DNA from: Pagrus major
Taxonomy: Eukaryota > Chordata > Actinopteri > Spariformes > Sparidae
Direction: 5' to 3'
Assembly (NCBI RefSeq): GCF_040436345.1
Contig: NC_133237.1
Location: forward strand, 27,580,735 to 27,644,734
DNA: 64,000 nt
Below are positions 1 through 10,300 of the stretch, one piece after another. Positions within the stretch are counted from its first letter, which is position 1. Each line of letters opens with the position of its first letter. A program made the position numbers and the translations under genes. Under the pieces are notes generated by a model. It made no database searches. It was not told the DNA's origin and saw nothing but the letters and a program-made list of their open reading frames with translations.

Positions 1-22
1 CCTGCACACCTGTGACCAGGTG

Positions 23-63
<41 letters not shown>

Positions 64-393
64 TCAGTATTTTATTATATTTATTGATATTTGAGACATT
101 CAGATTATTATAAATGAGATGGTGGAGACCTGATGTCAACACTGATGGACTGATGGACGTCTTGTCTGTCCCTCCTGCAGGTTTCTGCTTACGGCTTCAT
201 CACCAGGAACTACGCAGACTTCTCGGATCATTACTACGACTCCAGGCCGAGGCCTCTGAGGTTCTTCGCCAACCACGACCTGAGGATGGAGAGCCGGCTG
301 TGGGAGACGCTGCACCAGAGCAGAGTGATGAGGCTGTACCAGAGGGGGGGGGCTGACCCAGAGGGGGGGGCTGACCCAGAGGGGGGGGGCTGA
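1..393 (+). CDS. st6galnac2: ST6GALNAC2-like alpha-2,6-sialyltransferase, last two coding exons (3' end of gene)
   Basis: The gene enters from the left edge. Bases 1-19 end an exon reading LHTCDQ, followed by a GTGAGC donor at 20. A phase-0 intron runs to the TGCAG acceptor at 179-180, and the last exon is 181-393 with TGA at 391-393. The joined protein reads [11 protein letters not shown], then [11 protein letters not shown], then [10 protein letters not shown] and ends LYQR plus a tail. HYYD (229-240) fits sialyl motif III and HDLRME (274-291) fits motif VS, His-x4-Glu; both belong to CAZy GT29 catalytic domains. From what I recall of the family, the NY..FSDHY, ANHDL and LYQR segments resemble ST6GALNAC2 more than ST6GALNAC1. 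Known role: Golgi type II membrane enzyme that transfers sialic acid in alpha-2,6 linkage to GalNAc of O-glycans. LYQR is the usual end of the family, so the 15 further residues are extra and come from a minisatellite. Paralogue assignment is moderately sure, family very sure. Confidence 0.9.
25..62. repeat. (CA)n microsatellite in the sialyltransferase intron
   Basis: An uninterrupted CA run begins five bases after the splice donor of the penultimate exon. The whole intron is only 161 bp, so length changes here alter a short intron. Confidence 0.95.
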
Positions 394-417
394 CCCAGAG
401 GGGGGGGCTGACCCAGG
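346..417 (+). repeat. G-rich 18-19 bp minisatellite overlapping the sialyltransferase stop codon
   Basis: Four copies of a unit made of a run of 8-9 G followed by CTGACCCAGA. The first copies are read in frame as GGADPE repeats. The third copy has nine G where the second has eight; the extra base shifts the frame and makes the TGA at 391-393. Confidence 0.9.
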
Positions 418-830
418 AGAGAGACGGGCCTCTGGTTCAGTTTGATTTTTAAATCATCTTGTTCAGGACTCAAGAACATTTTTAAATCCGTCCACAGATT
501 TTTCTACAGATTTTCAAACATTTTGAGCAGCTGCAACATGTTTCACACCTGAGCTGATGGAAGCAGCTTCTGATGTCTGAATACATTATTTCATTTCAAC
601 CAGCTTCAACAAAGTGTTTTTATTATTATTAAGTGTTTTTAAAACGTATTATACAGTTTTTAATAAATACTTATTTTATACTGAATGTAGCTGCAGATTT
701 TATACGATGATGTGTTGTTTTCTTTTTTCTTTAATTAGTTTTTAGTTCTGACGTCGTTTAATGAAATGAAACAGTTCATGTAATAAAATGATTCTTTTGT
801 TTGAAATAAAATTTTGATTATTTGTAAATT
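394..830 (+). other. 3' UTR and candidate polyadenylation signals of the sialyltransferase gene
   Basis: AT-rich sequence after the stop codon carries AATAAA hexamers at about 662, 782 and 805. Any of these could end the transcript; the sequence alone does not say which. Confidence 0.6.
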
Positions 831-1217
831 CTTCTTTATTTATTCAAAAGTACCAATAAGATAATAATGTTGAAAATCTCCATGAAGAACAAAACACCCG
901 TATGTTTTATATGTAAAGTCTGCAAAGTGACGACTGTCACAGATATTTGTAGATTTTTTAATCATAATATCTGATAGAAAAGATTAAAACAGCTCTATTA
1001 AATATTTGTATTTATATTATAAACAATGAACCCTCTGAGAGTTGCAGCTCTGTGTCTGTTAGTGGACTTTGTTTTATATTTTAACTATTTTACAGGCAGA
1101 GAAAGTGGCCGAGGCCTCGTCCGATCAATAACAGTGATGAGAAATGGTTTAATACAATAAAATAATGTCAGACTTTGTGTTTACAGTTCACTCTGCTGCC
1201 CCAAGAGGCCAAAACAT

Positions 1218-1220
<3 letters not shown>

Positions 1221-1299
<79 letters not shown>
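1221..1299. repeat. (AC)n microsatellite
   Basis: About 39 uninterrupted AC dinucleotides. Confidence 0.98.
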
Positions 1300-1300
<1 letters not shown>

Positions 1301-1515
1301 CTTCACATCAAAATCATACAACTCTGAATAAGTAAAGCACAAACATGAAAACAGCTTGAATATTCAGAGGAGAAGCGACAGAAGAAACAAATCAGTTAGT
1401 TTCATCAAGTTATAAAATATCCTGAACATAAAAACACACCCTGTGAGAGTGTGTGTGTGCGTGTGTGTGCGTGTGTGTGAGTGTGCGTGTGTGTAAATGG
1501 AGACAGATTAGATGT

Positions 1516-1538
1516 GGGGGGGGGGGGGGGGGGGGGGG
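1516..1538 (+). repeat. Poly-G tract
   Basis: Twenty-three consecutive G, long enough to form G-quadruplex DNA and to be unstable or misread in sequencing. Confidence 0.95.
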
Positions 1539-1734
1539 TGTTTTATGAAGTTACCCCCCGAGAACAAGAACAAAACCGGAAAAGGATTCATGGATTTTTC
1601 AAAATAAAAGCATGCCTTAAACTCTTGTTATTGTCTCATTAATGTGATGGCATGTAAACATACAGGGATGTGCACATGAACAAAAACATATTCAAAATGA
1701 TTATTCAGATCACTGTCATGAATGTTCCTCCATC

Positions 1735-1985
1735 AACGAAAAGGAGAAATTATTTTTATCATTTTCATTTTTGATTAATCTGCTGATTATTTTTATGATA
1801 AATTGATCAATCTTTTTTTTAATTATATTTAAATAGCTCGTTTTGTCCAAATAACAGTCTTAAGTCTAAATATATTAATTTTGTTATAAACTGTGACATT
1901 AATCGTCTCATTTCAGAAGATTAAATCAGATAATATTTTGTATTTTTGATGATAATTTGAATTTCTGTCAGTGAACTAAGGAATG
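1735..1985. repeat. Degenerate teleost interspersed repeat (GATTAATC family)
   Basis: Contains GATTAATCTGCTGATTATTTT and TAAATTGATCAATC, resembling the better copies at 6624-6880 and 28866-29160. Strongly diverged. Confidence 0.45.
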
Positions 1986-2029
1986 AATCAACTAATCTCT
2001 CAGGCTTCACATAAATTATCACAAACGTT

Positions 2030-2755
2030 TTCATTCACTGCACAAAAATACATCCTCAAACAGTCCTGGACAAAATACTCGAAGTCATACTCGAGTAAAA
2101 GTAAAGATATCATGTTCAAATATTACTTTGGTAACAGTGAAAGTCATCATATGAATGGTACTCGAGTAAAAGTCTTAAAGTATCTGATATTAAATGTACT
2201 TAAGTATCAAGATTTTTTAAATAATTGCCAATAAAATAAATCAGTTTAAAAAGTAACTAGTAACTAAAGTTATCTAATCAATGTAGTGGAGTAAAAAGTA
2301 CAACATGTGTCTCAATGTAGTGAAGTGTAAAGTAGCAGAAAATGGAAACTAAAGTACAAGTACCTCAAAGTTGTACTAAAGTAAATTACCTGAGTAAATG
2401 TCCTTAGTTACATTCCATCACTGGACACCTGGAGATACGTCGTTATCCAAAAAGTAACTAGTAACTAAACTGTCAGAAAAATATAGTTGAGTAAAAGTAC
2501 GATACTTGGCTCTGAGTTGTAATGGAGTAGATGCATAATGTTTTATTGAATGGAAAATACCTAAGTAAAAGTACTTTAGTATCCTCCTTAGGTCCAGTTC
2601 TTGAGTAAATGTACTTAGTTACATTTCATCTCTCCACACCTGGAGTTGCTTCACGGGACAGGAAGGTTCTGGAAAATTGTAATCCGATTAGTAACTAAAG
2701 CTTTCAGACACATGTAGTCTTGATGTACTTGAGTAAATATACTCTGATTACTGTC
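2030..2755. repeat. Cluster of interspersed repeats (GTACTTAGTTACATT family)
   Basis: Two to three tandem, partly overlapping copies of a family whose hallmark is GAGTAAATGTACTTAGTTAC, GTAACTAGTAACTAAA and AGTAAAAGTAC. The same words recur near 25.5, 31.4, 45.7, 53.2, 57.4 and 63.7 kb. The short open frame at 1983-2234 is part of this repeat and not a gene. Confidence 0.8.
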
Positions 2756-2759
2756 CTGA

Positions 2760-3157
2760 ACTATGTCACAAGCGGTCCGTGTTTATTTTGAAAGGCTACG
2801 CCGGAAGTCCCGTACATCCATTACGCAGCTTGACGCCGCGTCACGTTCAGGAGGACGCAGCGGGGAGAATGTGGCATTCACGGCGAGGAGGGAAAACCAG
2901 GAGCAGCGGCAACCGGAGGGTCCGACAAAGTCCCGAAGTCCTGAGAATGCTTATATTTCCGTGTTAATTCTGCTCCGGGATTAAACTTCACTCTTACACG
3001 CCTGGAAGCTGAAACTTTTGTGGAATATAAACCCATAGGAAGCTCGACTTCTCTGGGATTTACCTCCGCCAGCCCCTCGGAGCGTCGCTGCGGGCTGCCG
3101 CCGCGGTCCGCTCAACTTCAGGAGGCGAAAAGTTCCCGAAACTCTCGCTCAAAGAAG
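2760..3157 (+). promoter_or_regulatory. caskin2: CpG-rich segment, probable promoter and untranslated first exon of caskin2
   Basis: CpG and GC content rise abruptly here compared with the flanks; for example 3065-3125 is dense in CGCTGCGG and CCGCCGCGGTCC-type words. The segment ends in AAAGAAG followed by GTAAAA, a good donor at 3158. The next plausible exon on this strand is the caskin2 ATG exon at 7320. Vertebrate CASKIN2 starts with a noncoding exon, which fits. No protein homology is visible in the open frames at 2763-2984 and 3020-3364, so I treat them as UTR. The link to caskin2 is inference. Confidence 0.5.
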
Positions 3158-4953
3158 GTAAAACTCATTTATTCTGTCCGCAGTTATGAATTTAACGAAG
3201 CTGTTGTTGCAAGTGCGCTCACTCACTTCGGTACAAAGGTCGGTGCTGGAGGTGACGGTGTGTTTACATGCCAGACTCCTGCCGCGATCTGCCACTTTCT
3301 CCGGTCCGGACTCGGAGCCACACCGACCCGTTCACGTCTCTGTAATCTGGACCAGTTCATCTGAAAATGAGCTTCATGTCTGAACAACAGAGACTTTTCT
3401 GTCCCTTTGGAAACACATCTTCAATTCGGCGAACTTGGACGTCACCAAGAATCACTTGAATTCAGTTAAATTTAAAGTTACAACAGGATCACAAAGCCCG
3501 CTGACCTCCGCCCCCAGCGTGCGTAACTCAACACAAGACTTCCAGTGTGCACGGTTTAACAGTGCGTGTCAGTGCTGCAAGTGTTCCCGAGCTGGAGACT
3601 GACTCCTACAGATTCAGACAAAACCTGGAATCACATGTTCTGTTTGTGTTTTATGTGGGTGACAAGCGCGGGGACATAGAATTAGTGACTTCTTAAAGGG
3701 AGTCTGGCATGACAATATTTATATATCAAAGAAAAGGGTATATTTGGTGGCTGTCAGGCTGCAAGTTCTCTCTGCACACCTTTGATCTGGTAATTAAAGT
3801 GTGTGAACACAAACAGCTTTAGCAGCAGTTTGTGCAGAAATGTTTAAAATACTCCACCATGCACCACCCTAACTTTAACTGTCAAGTGATTCTTGTTTGT
3901 GAGCAATAAACTGATTTATTCATTTCCACTTGGGACGACTTCACTGAGACTCGGAGTCCCTGCAGTGTCAGAGTGAAATGTGTGAGTATTGTTCCTCTTG
4001 TCATGAATGCTGTGAGAATACAAAACGCCCGAGGGAGGTGGAAGGAGAAAGGGGACATGATCGGTGTAAATGGGAATGACAGCTCTGCTTACGCCCTGTG
4101 CTCCTCTGTGGCCGCCTGGTTATGTAATGAAACAAGTTGGAACCAGGAAACCGTTCAGAACTCAGCGCCCAGACCCGTGTTTCTCTGAGGACTGTGTGAT
4201 CCGGCTGCAAACCCTCCCTCTGTTTATACAGCAACACTGCCTGTGAGGCCTGGTGCTGCAGCTCTGATTGTGTTTTCATGGGACTGTCAGCAGCGATGTC
4301 AGTTATCTGCAGAAAACTGGAGCAGAGACGAAGCTCGGACTAACTTCTCCCTCCTGTGTGTGTGAGTGGAGGCTGGTCAGTGGGCTGGAAGAGTTTAAGT
4401 AGCTGCTCTGCAGCTGAAATGAAGTCGATGGTCAGAGCGAGCAGACATCAGCACAGAGCCTGGAGGGAGGGACTGAGTGCCACACAGGGCTGAGCGTCAG
4501 GTGCTTCCACTGATCACTTATTCTGCTGTAAAAACGTGAAATATCTCAGTGGAGTTTGGTTCACACACTCTGGATGTCCCAGCAGTGTTTACACAGCAGC
4601 CCACAAGTGGATCCCTCATGAGCGCTTTGTGTTTGAAGGTTTACTGAGCTGTAATTAAAGCGACCTCTGAGCTCACAGCAGGTTAAACAGCCCGTCGCTG
4701 TGGTCACACGGCCCTGATCTCACCTGTCACAGGTGTGTGTGTGTCCACACGTAGCCTGTCGTGTTTACCTTCAGGCTGTTTTAACGTCACATCAGAGGGA
4801 AAACAAACCCACAGTGCTCAGTGCTCACAGCGAGGCCACGAGGAGGTCAGAGTTATGATATTTTCTTCAGATCAAACATAAGACACCAGACACAGTGACA
4901 TGTATTAGACATTGTTTTTGCCCCCAAACCTCATATTGTTTTCTAACAATAAG

Positions 4954-5806
4954 TTAAAGGAACAGTTCACCAAAAAACTAAACCTCAGTCATCATCTCCT
5001 CCTGATGATATAAAGTCAGGCTCAGTCATCATCTCCTCCTGATGATATAAAGTCAGGCTCAGCCATCATCTCCTCCTGATGATATAAAGTCAGGCTCAGT
5101 CATCATCTCCTCCTGATGATATAAAGTCAGGCTCAGCCATCATCTCCTCCTGATGATATAAAGTCAGGCTCAGCCATCATCTCCTCCTGATGATATAAAG
5201 TCAGGCTCAGTCATCATCTCCTCCTGATGATATAAAGTCAGGCTCAGCCATCATCTCCTCCTGATGATATAAAGTCAGGCTCAGCCATCATCTCCTCCTG
5301 ATGATACACAGCTCGTCTGCTGTGATCACAGAGATCACAACCTGATGTGAGGAGACCATGTTTACACCCTGGAGTCTTCACTGTAGCTGCTGAGATAAAG
5401 CGTCTGAAGTGATGCACGAGCTGTAAATAGCGTGTTTTTAAATCAGTTAGTTATCTCGGGTCGTCTGGAGACTTGGATGACACCTGGATTGGATGATAAC
5501 TCTGTAAATCTGCTTAGAAATCCTCTAAAAAGACGCTCCTCACATCTGCAGAACTTGCCTGAAAAAAATTATGTTTTTAAGTTTTCTTCAGTATCGAAGT
5601 AATCCAGTGATAGTTGTCTGTACATCCACAGATTCACTGCTAACAGGAAGTGCTAACAGCTGATTCTGCAAAGTTTTAATGGAGATTTGGATTGTTCTGT
5701 TTTTTTGGTTGTTTTTTACATTTTAAAACAACCAGCTGCTTTCCATCAGTATGGGGGTCAGGAGATAATGACTGGATCGTCATGTTTGGGTGAACTGTTC
5801 CTTTAA
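4954..5806. mobile_element. TTAA-flanked non-autonomous DNA transposon (piggyBac-like MITE)
   Basis: Both ends carry the same terminal inverted repeat, AAAGGAACAGTTCACC on the left and its complement on the right. Each end begins with TTAA (4954-4957 and 5803-5806), the target site typical of piggyBac-type transposons. No transposase frame is present. Related sequence occurs at 22462, 23115 and 60135, where the left end again starts at TTAA. The 853-bp length is inflated by an internal satellite. Confidence 0.75.
4981..5308 (+). repeat. 37-bp tandem satellite inside the TTAA transposon
   Basis: About nine copies of a 37-bp unit containing CTCAGYCATCATCTCCTCC and then TGATGATATAAAGTCAGG. TCATC and GATGA within each unit are complementary, so each unit could form a small hairpin. 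Copies are nearly identical, mostly differing at one C/T position, which suggests recent expansion. Confidence 0.93.
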
Positions 5807-5859
5807 TGACACTGTGGCGGTGTAGCGAGGTACAACTACATGAACCATCTCCAGTCACT

Positions 5860-6190
5860 TCCAGTTCGGCCTGTCACTATACCTTCATCTGTTAGATGAT
5901 ATATTGTCTCATATGGTATTGGGATAAACTAAATAAAACATAGAATAAATGAAATTAAGCCACTCAACCAAAACAATCATTGAAATGGACTCTTGTCAAC
6001 AAAAAATGCGCTTAAATAAATATTAAACATTTAACACAGGAGTATAGAGTCATTTATTCAACTGTTAATACAATATATCCTGACAATCCAGCTTTTGCCT
6101 CTTTTTGTTCAGTCATGTCCATTTATCAGTAAGTGGATAAGATATCTATGATCAGGTGACAACACGATTATCCTGACGGCCCTACTTCAG
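5860..6190. repeat. Unclassified AT-rich interspersed repeat
   Basis: Words such as GATATATTGTCTCATATGG and CACGATTATCCTGACGGCCC have the character of common teleost interspersed repeats. A loosely similar segment lies at 11190-11660. Class not determined. Confidence 0.4.
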
Positions 6191-6489
6191 GAAAAAGCAG
6201 TTTGACAACACATGAATCAGATTGTGACGTCATGGCTGCAGCTGATGAGCCGGAGAGGTTTATTACAACATCATAAACAACATGTGACTCACAGAAACAA
6301 CAAACCTTCACTCAGTCTCACCGACACAGATTTAATCCAGTCAGACCTCCAGTCAGTCCGGAGGCTTTCACAACAGTAACGTGAGCCATAAATACAAACA
6401 CTAATTATGATACAAATACAGTAGTTATAGATCCTTTCATCCTCTTTTGAATGAATCGGGTTGTCAACATTAGTCAGATTCACACTCAG

Positions 6490-6880
6490 ACAGAGCTGCA
6501 ACTAATTAATCCTTTGATCAGCGATTAATCTTCTGATTATTTAACGAGGTTTAGTTTATAAAACATAAGAAAACAGTGAAAAATGTCCTTTACATCACAT
6601 TATTTCAGTTAACATCCACGTCAGGGCTGCGACGAAGGATTATTATCATTGATGATTATTATCTTGATTGATCGATCAGTTGTTTTGTCTAAAATGTCAG
6701 AAAAAGTTGAAAAATGTCGATCAGTGTTTCGTCATCAAACCCAAAGATCTTCAGTTTACTGTCACAGCGGAGGAAAGTCACCAGGAAAGATTCACATTTA
6801 ACAAGCTGGAGTCAGAAGTTTTCCTGCTCAAACTGATGAATTGATTATCAGAATAATTTTGATGGATGGTTGCAGCTCTG
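6490..6880. repeat. Interspersed repeat (GATTAATC family), two partial copies
   Basis: Starts with GAGCTGCAACTAATTAATC and ends with GGTTGCAGCTCTGAT, so the ends are roughly inverted. The interior shares TGTCAGAAAAAGTTGAAAAA and CAGTTTACTGTCACAG with the copy at 28866-29160. Probably a non-autonomous DNA transposon. Confidence 0.75.
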
Positions 6881-6982
6881 ATCGTCTCACTCAGCAGCAG
6901 ACAGGAGAGCTGCTGTGGTTTCTGCTCCTCTGATAAAATAAACTGATCTGGTTTTCTCATTTCTTTCAGTCTGGACCACATC

Positions 6983-7018
6983 ACCACCTCCTCCTCCTCC
7001 TCCTCCTCCTCCTCCTCC
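6983..7018. repeat. (CTC)n microsatellite
   Basis: About eleven CTC triplets. They produce a poly-Glu reading frame on the other strand, which is not a gene. Confidence 0.9.
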
Positions 7019-7319
7019 AGGAGCTCCACCAGCCTCCACCCCCCCGACTGGAAATAACATCTCCCCCAAATAAAGCCTGAAAGAAGAAAAGTCTGAGCAG
7101 GAAATTAAGCGGCAGAGGAGTTTTTCCATCTCTGCGGCTCAGAGGAAATCACACCACACACTGGATCTGTGAGTGCGTTTCCTGGCTGTCAGCTGAGCGT
7201 CAGAGGGAGGAAGTGGAGGCTCACCTGAGGCAGGTCCATGTCTCCGGCGCTCAGCATGAGGCTCTGAGGAGGCGGCGGGCAGGCGGGGTTTTAAATAAAG
7301 CTGATTCAAACTCGCGGAC

Positions 7320-10300
7320 ATGGGGAAGGAGCAGGACCTGCTGCAGGCGGTGAAGAGTGGAGACCTGCTGTCCACTCAGAAGCTGCTGTCCAAACTCAAG
7401 ACCAACAGGAACAGTGAGTACACCGCGCTTTTAATCTGAAATAACACGCTGCTTTTATTCTGAAATATGGCTGGGTCAACATGTGGTTTATACTGTATGT
7501 CTGTATCACATGTGAAGCTTTGATGAGTTTGATGATGTCACGTGATTTTTATATCGCCATAGCAACACATGGACCCGTTGTCGTGAGGCGTCCTGATTTA
7601 CAAAACTGGTAAAAATATCAAATCTGACAGAATGGCAGCTTATTGTGTCGCTACATGTCTCTGTTGAGAGCTGCACATGCTCAGTGGAGACCTCGTACTG
7701 ACACAGAGGCCGGTGATGATGTCACTGTAACATCTCTGTCTTCAGTCTCTCTTTCAAACTCGTCGTAGACCGAACGATGTTTGAGCTGCTTGAACAGAGA
7801 GGCTGGAAACCGACGTGCCAACATCCTTTGCTGTCATCGCACAGGGAAAGGGGAGTAAATTAGCGTGTCCACCTGAGCGTCGCGTCTCCATCACAAACGA
7901 TTTGAGCTGGAACTGATTCATAAAAGGAATGAATGCTGATTCTCCCACTGGAGACAGAAGCCAGATGTGGCTGTTTTTTTCTGTCCGGTATGAAGTGGAT
8001 AACAATACTGTACCTCTGTGCCGACCCCTCAGATGAGCTGTGTTTTAAACCTCCTCCTCCAAGCTTCAGTCTGCAGCTGCAGCAGCTCTGGTTTTTCCAT
8101 CAGCAGCTGGAGGTTTGGTCCTGCAGACGGTCGACAGGCTGTGGAGGTGTTGACTTACTGAAACAAGCTTTCTGCTGACTTCTGCCTCCTGCTGCTAACA
8201 CACCTCCTAAAACTGCGTCTGAATGAACGACGATGCCAGTGATTCTCCAACAGCCAGCTGAAACCAGCAGCTCCAGTTCAGACGTGAACAAAGTCTGCTG
8301 CCTGCATGAATATTTCAAACCTCCGACACACACACGTGTTTTAGTGCTGAGTCGAAAAACTGAAGCTACAAACTCATTTTCATTGGATTTGAAGCAGCCT
8401 ATTAACAGCCTGGCTGATCGGTGTTCGGTGTCCGGTGGGACGGTTGATGGTTTAGCTGGTGTAGTGAATCAGATTGTGACCAGGACAGCACGTACGACTT
8501 CTGACAAAAAGACGCTCAGGTCGCACTATTTAATATTTTCTGGCTGACTTTGACAGATTCTTCAACATGTTTGGTGACGTGTGTTTGTGTGTTTGTGTGT
8601 TTGAATGTAAGAGTTGATCCGGTCGGTGCTGATCCGGTCGGTGCTGATCCTCACCACTGAGGGAAGGTGATTAAACGTAGTTGATGCAGAAGCAGAGTTA
8701 AATTTGGGCTTCAGTCTGAAACTGGGACATCCCAGCTGGTGTGTTGGGATTTGGAGAATATTTAACTGTATTCTTTATTATTTATTTGGATCCCACCAGC
8801 TTCCACACGGCGATGTGAAGTCTTCCTGCTCTGCAAACTAACAGGAATTTAAATTTAAAAACAAAATCCTAAACCGTCACCATGGAGACAGGTTTTGTTA
8901 AGGCTGACACGATGCACTCAACATCAGACTTAACATAATCAAGCTATCAACAGCTTTTTCAAGTCTCTAATGTGAAGATATCCACGAATATCCTGATCTG
9001 AATTAAACCTATTTCCTCCCATCCGGATAAAACCACCAGAAACTGAGTGAAACAACTCGACATACGAAACAAAAGCTGACAATGAAGGAAAATCTAAATT
9101 ATGACAAATAAACAGAAACAAAAAGAAAATTAAGAGAAAGTCCTGAAACAGCAGAAACATCACTTTTTGTTTTTTAATCTGTCTGAAGTTGGTTTGTTGT
9201 AGAGCTGCAACAGTTCGTTCATCATCACATCGTCACCAACAATAAAAGTGATTGTATTGTAAAAATGAGTCCATCAAAAGAGAATTAATTAATATTATGA
9301 CAAAGAAAATCACTTTGTGTTGGACTGTTGGTTGGATAAAAGCAATTTAAGGACGTCACTTTGAACATTTTATAGACATTTAGTCTTTAAGTGTCTTAAT
9401 TGATTAATCGTATAACAGTGAAAATAACCAGCAGATTGATTTGTAATGAAAGTAATTGTTAGTTTTGCTCCAGTGTGTTGACCAGCTGACCAGAGCTCAC
9501 ATCACATGTATGTTGTACAGGATCTGTCACTGAAGATCACCTCGTTAGTTTGTTTTCAGTTTGAGGTGAATTTTTGAGCCAAAACTTGAGTTTTCCTGCA
9601 GCTCTATGAATCTGTTTCATACAAACAGACTCGTCATGTGACAGTTAATGAGCCTCAGAACAAACAAAGACAGACGTGAAGGATTCAGTTAGTTTATCAG
9701 CACTAAAGTTGAAAACAGCTGATAACTGACTGGATGTGCTGCTGTGAAGATAAACTGAGATACAATAAAACCACAGCTGTTTCATGACCAGTGTTTTATA
9801 TTTGAGGCTGATGGTTCGTAGAGTTCACTCCTCCTCTCTCTGTGACTGATGTCTCTGCCTGACAGTCGGTTTTGTTTTCTGGTGCGAGTGACCAAGAAAA
9901 AGGGGCCCTCTGAGGCCCCGGGGCCGGCAGGAGGCCGGGCTTTATCAGGACGATAACCTCTCACCTGTCACACGGCCGGCGTGACCGCTGACCTCCGACC
10001 TCTGCAGCAGGAACGGAGGAGGCTCTGATCTGTTTTCACCAAACATGGACAGGATGATGAAGCTGTGATGTAACAAAGACTGGGAGGCTGTTATTATTAG
10101 TTTTTATTATGTTTTTATTATTAATCCAATTCTCTAAGTTTAGACGCTGCAGATTTACTCTAAATGCTTGAATTATTGAATTAAGACATTTATTAACTCT
10201 CCCAGACAGATTCGTTCCTGTTTACAGCTCAACGACAGAAAAGGAGTAAAGCTGCTCGTCGTCTGTACGACTGAACTGTAACAAGCTGCCGAGGCTCCGA

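Larger units (their letters stand above)
831..2029. other. Intergenic AT-rich spacer without recognisable genes
   Basis: No exon-like reading frames with splice signals were seen. The segment holds a long AC microsatellite, a poly-G tract and a worn interspersed repeat, listed separately, plus an interrupted GT run near 1448-1494. Confidence 0.6.
3158..7319 (+). other. caskin2: Probable intron between untranslated exon 1 and the caskin2 ATG exon
   Basis: No coding segment was recognised. It contains a TTAA-flanked transposon (4954-5806), an unclassified AT-rich repeat (5860-6190), a GATTAATC-family repeat (6490-6880) and a short CTC run (6983-7018). Acceptor candidates for the ATG exon are the CAG triplets near 7140, 7191 and 7250; the sequence does not settle which is used. 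Confidence 0.45.

Noticed and set aside
2763..3364. Possible small protein genes in the CpG-rich segment
   Set aside because: Two frames overlap, neither resembles a known protein, and the segment ends in a splice donor; better read as promoter and UTR.
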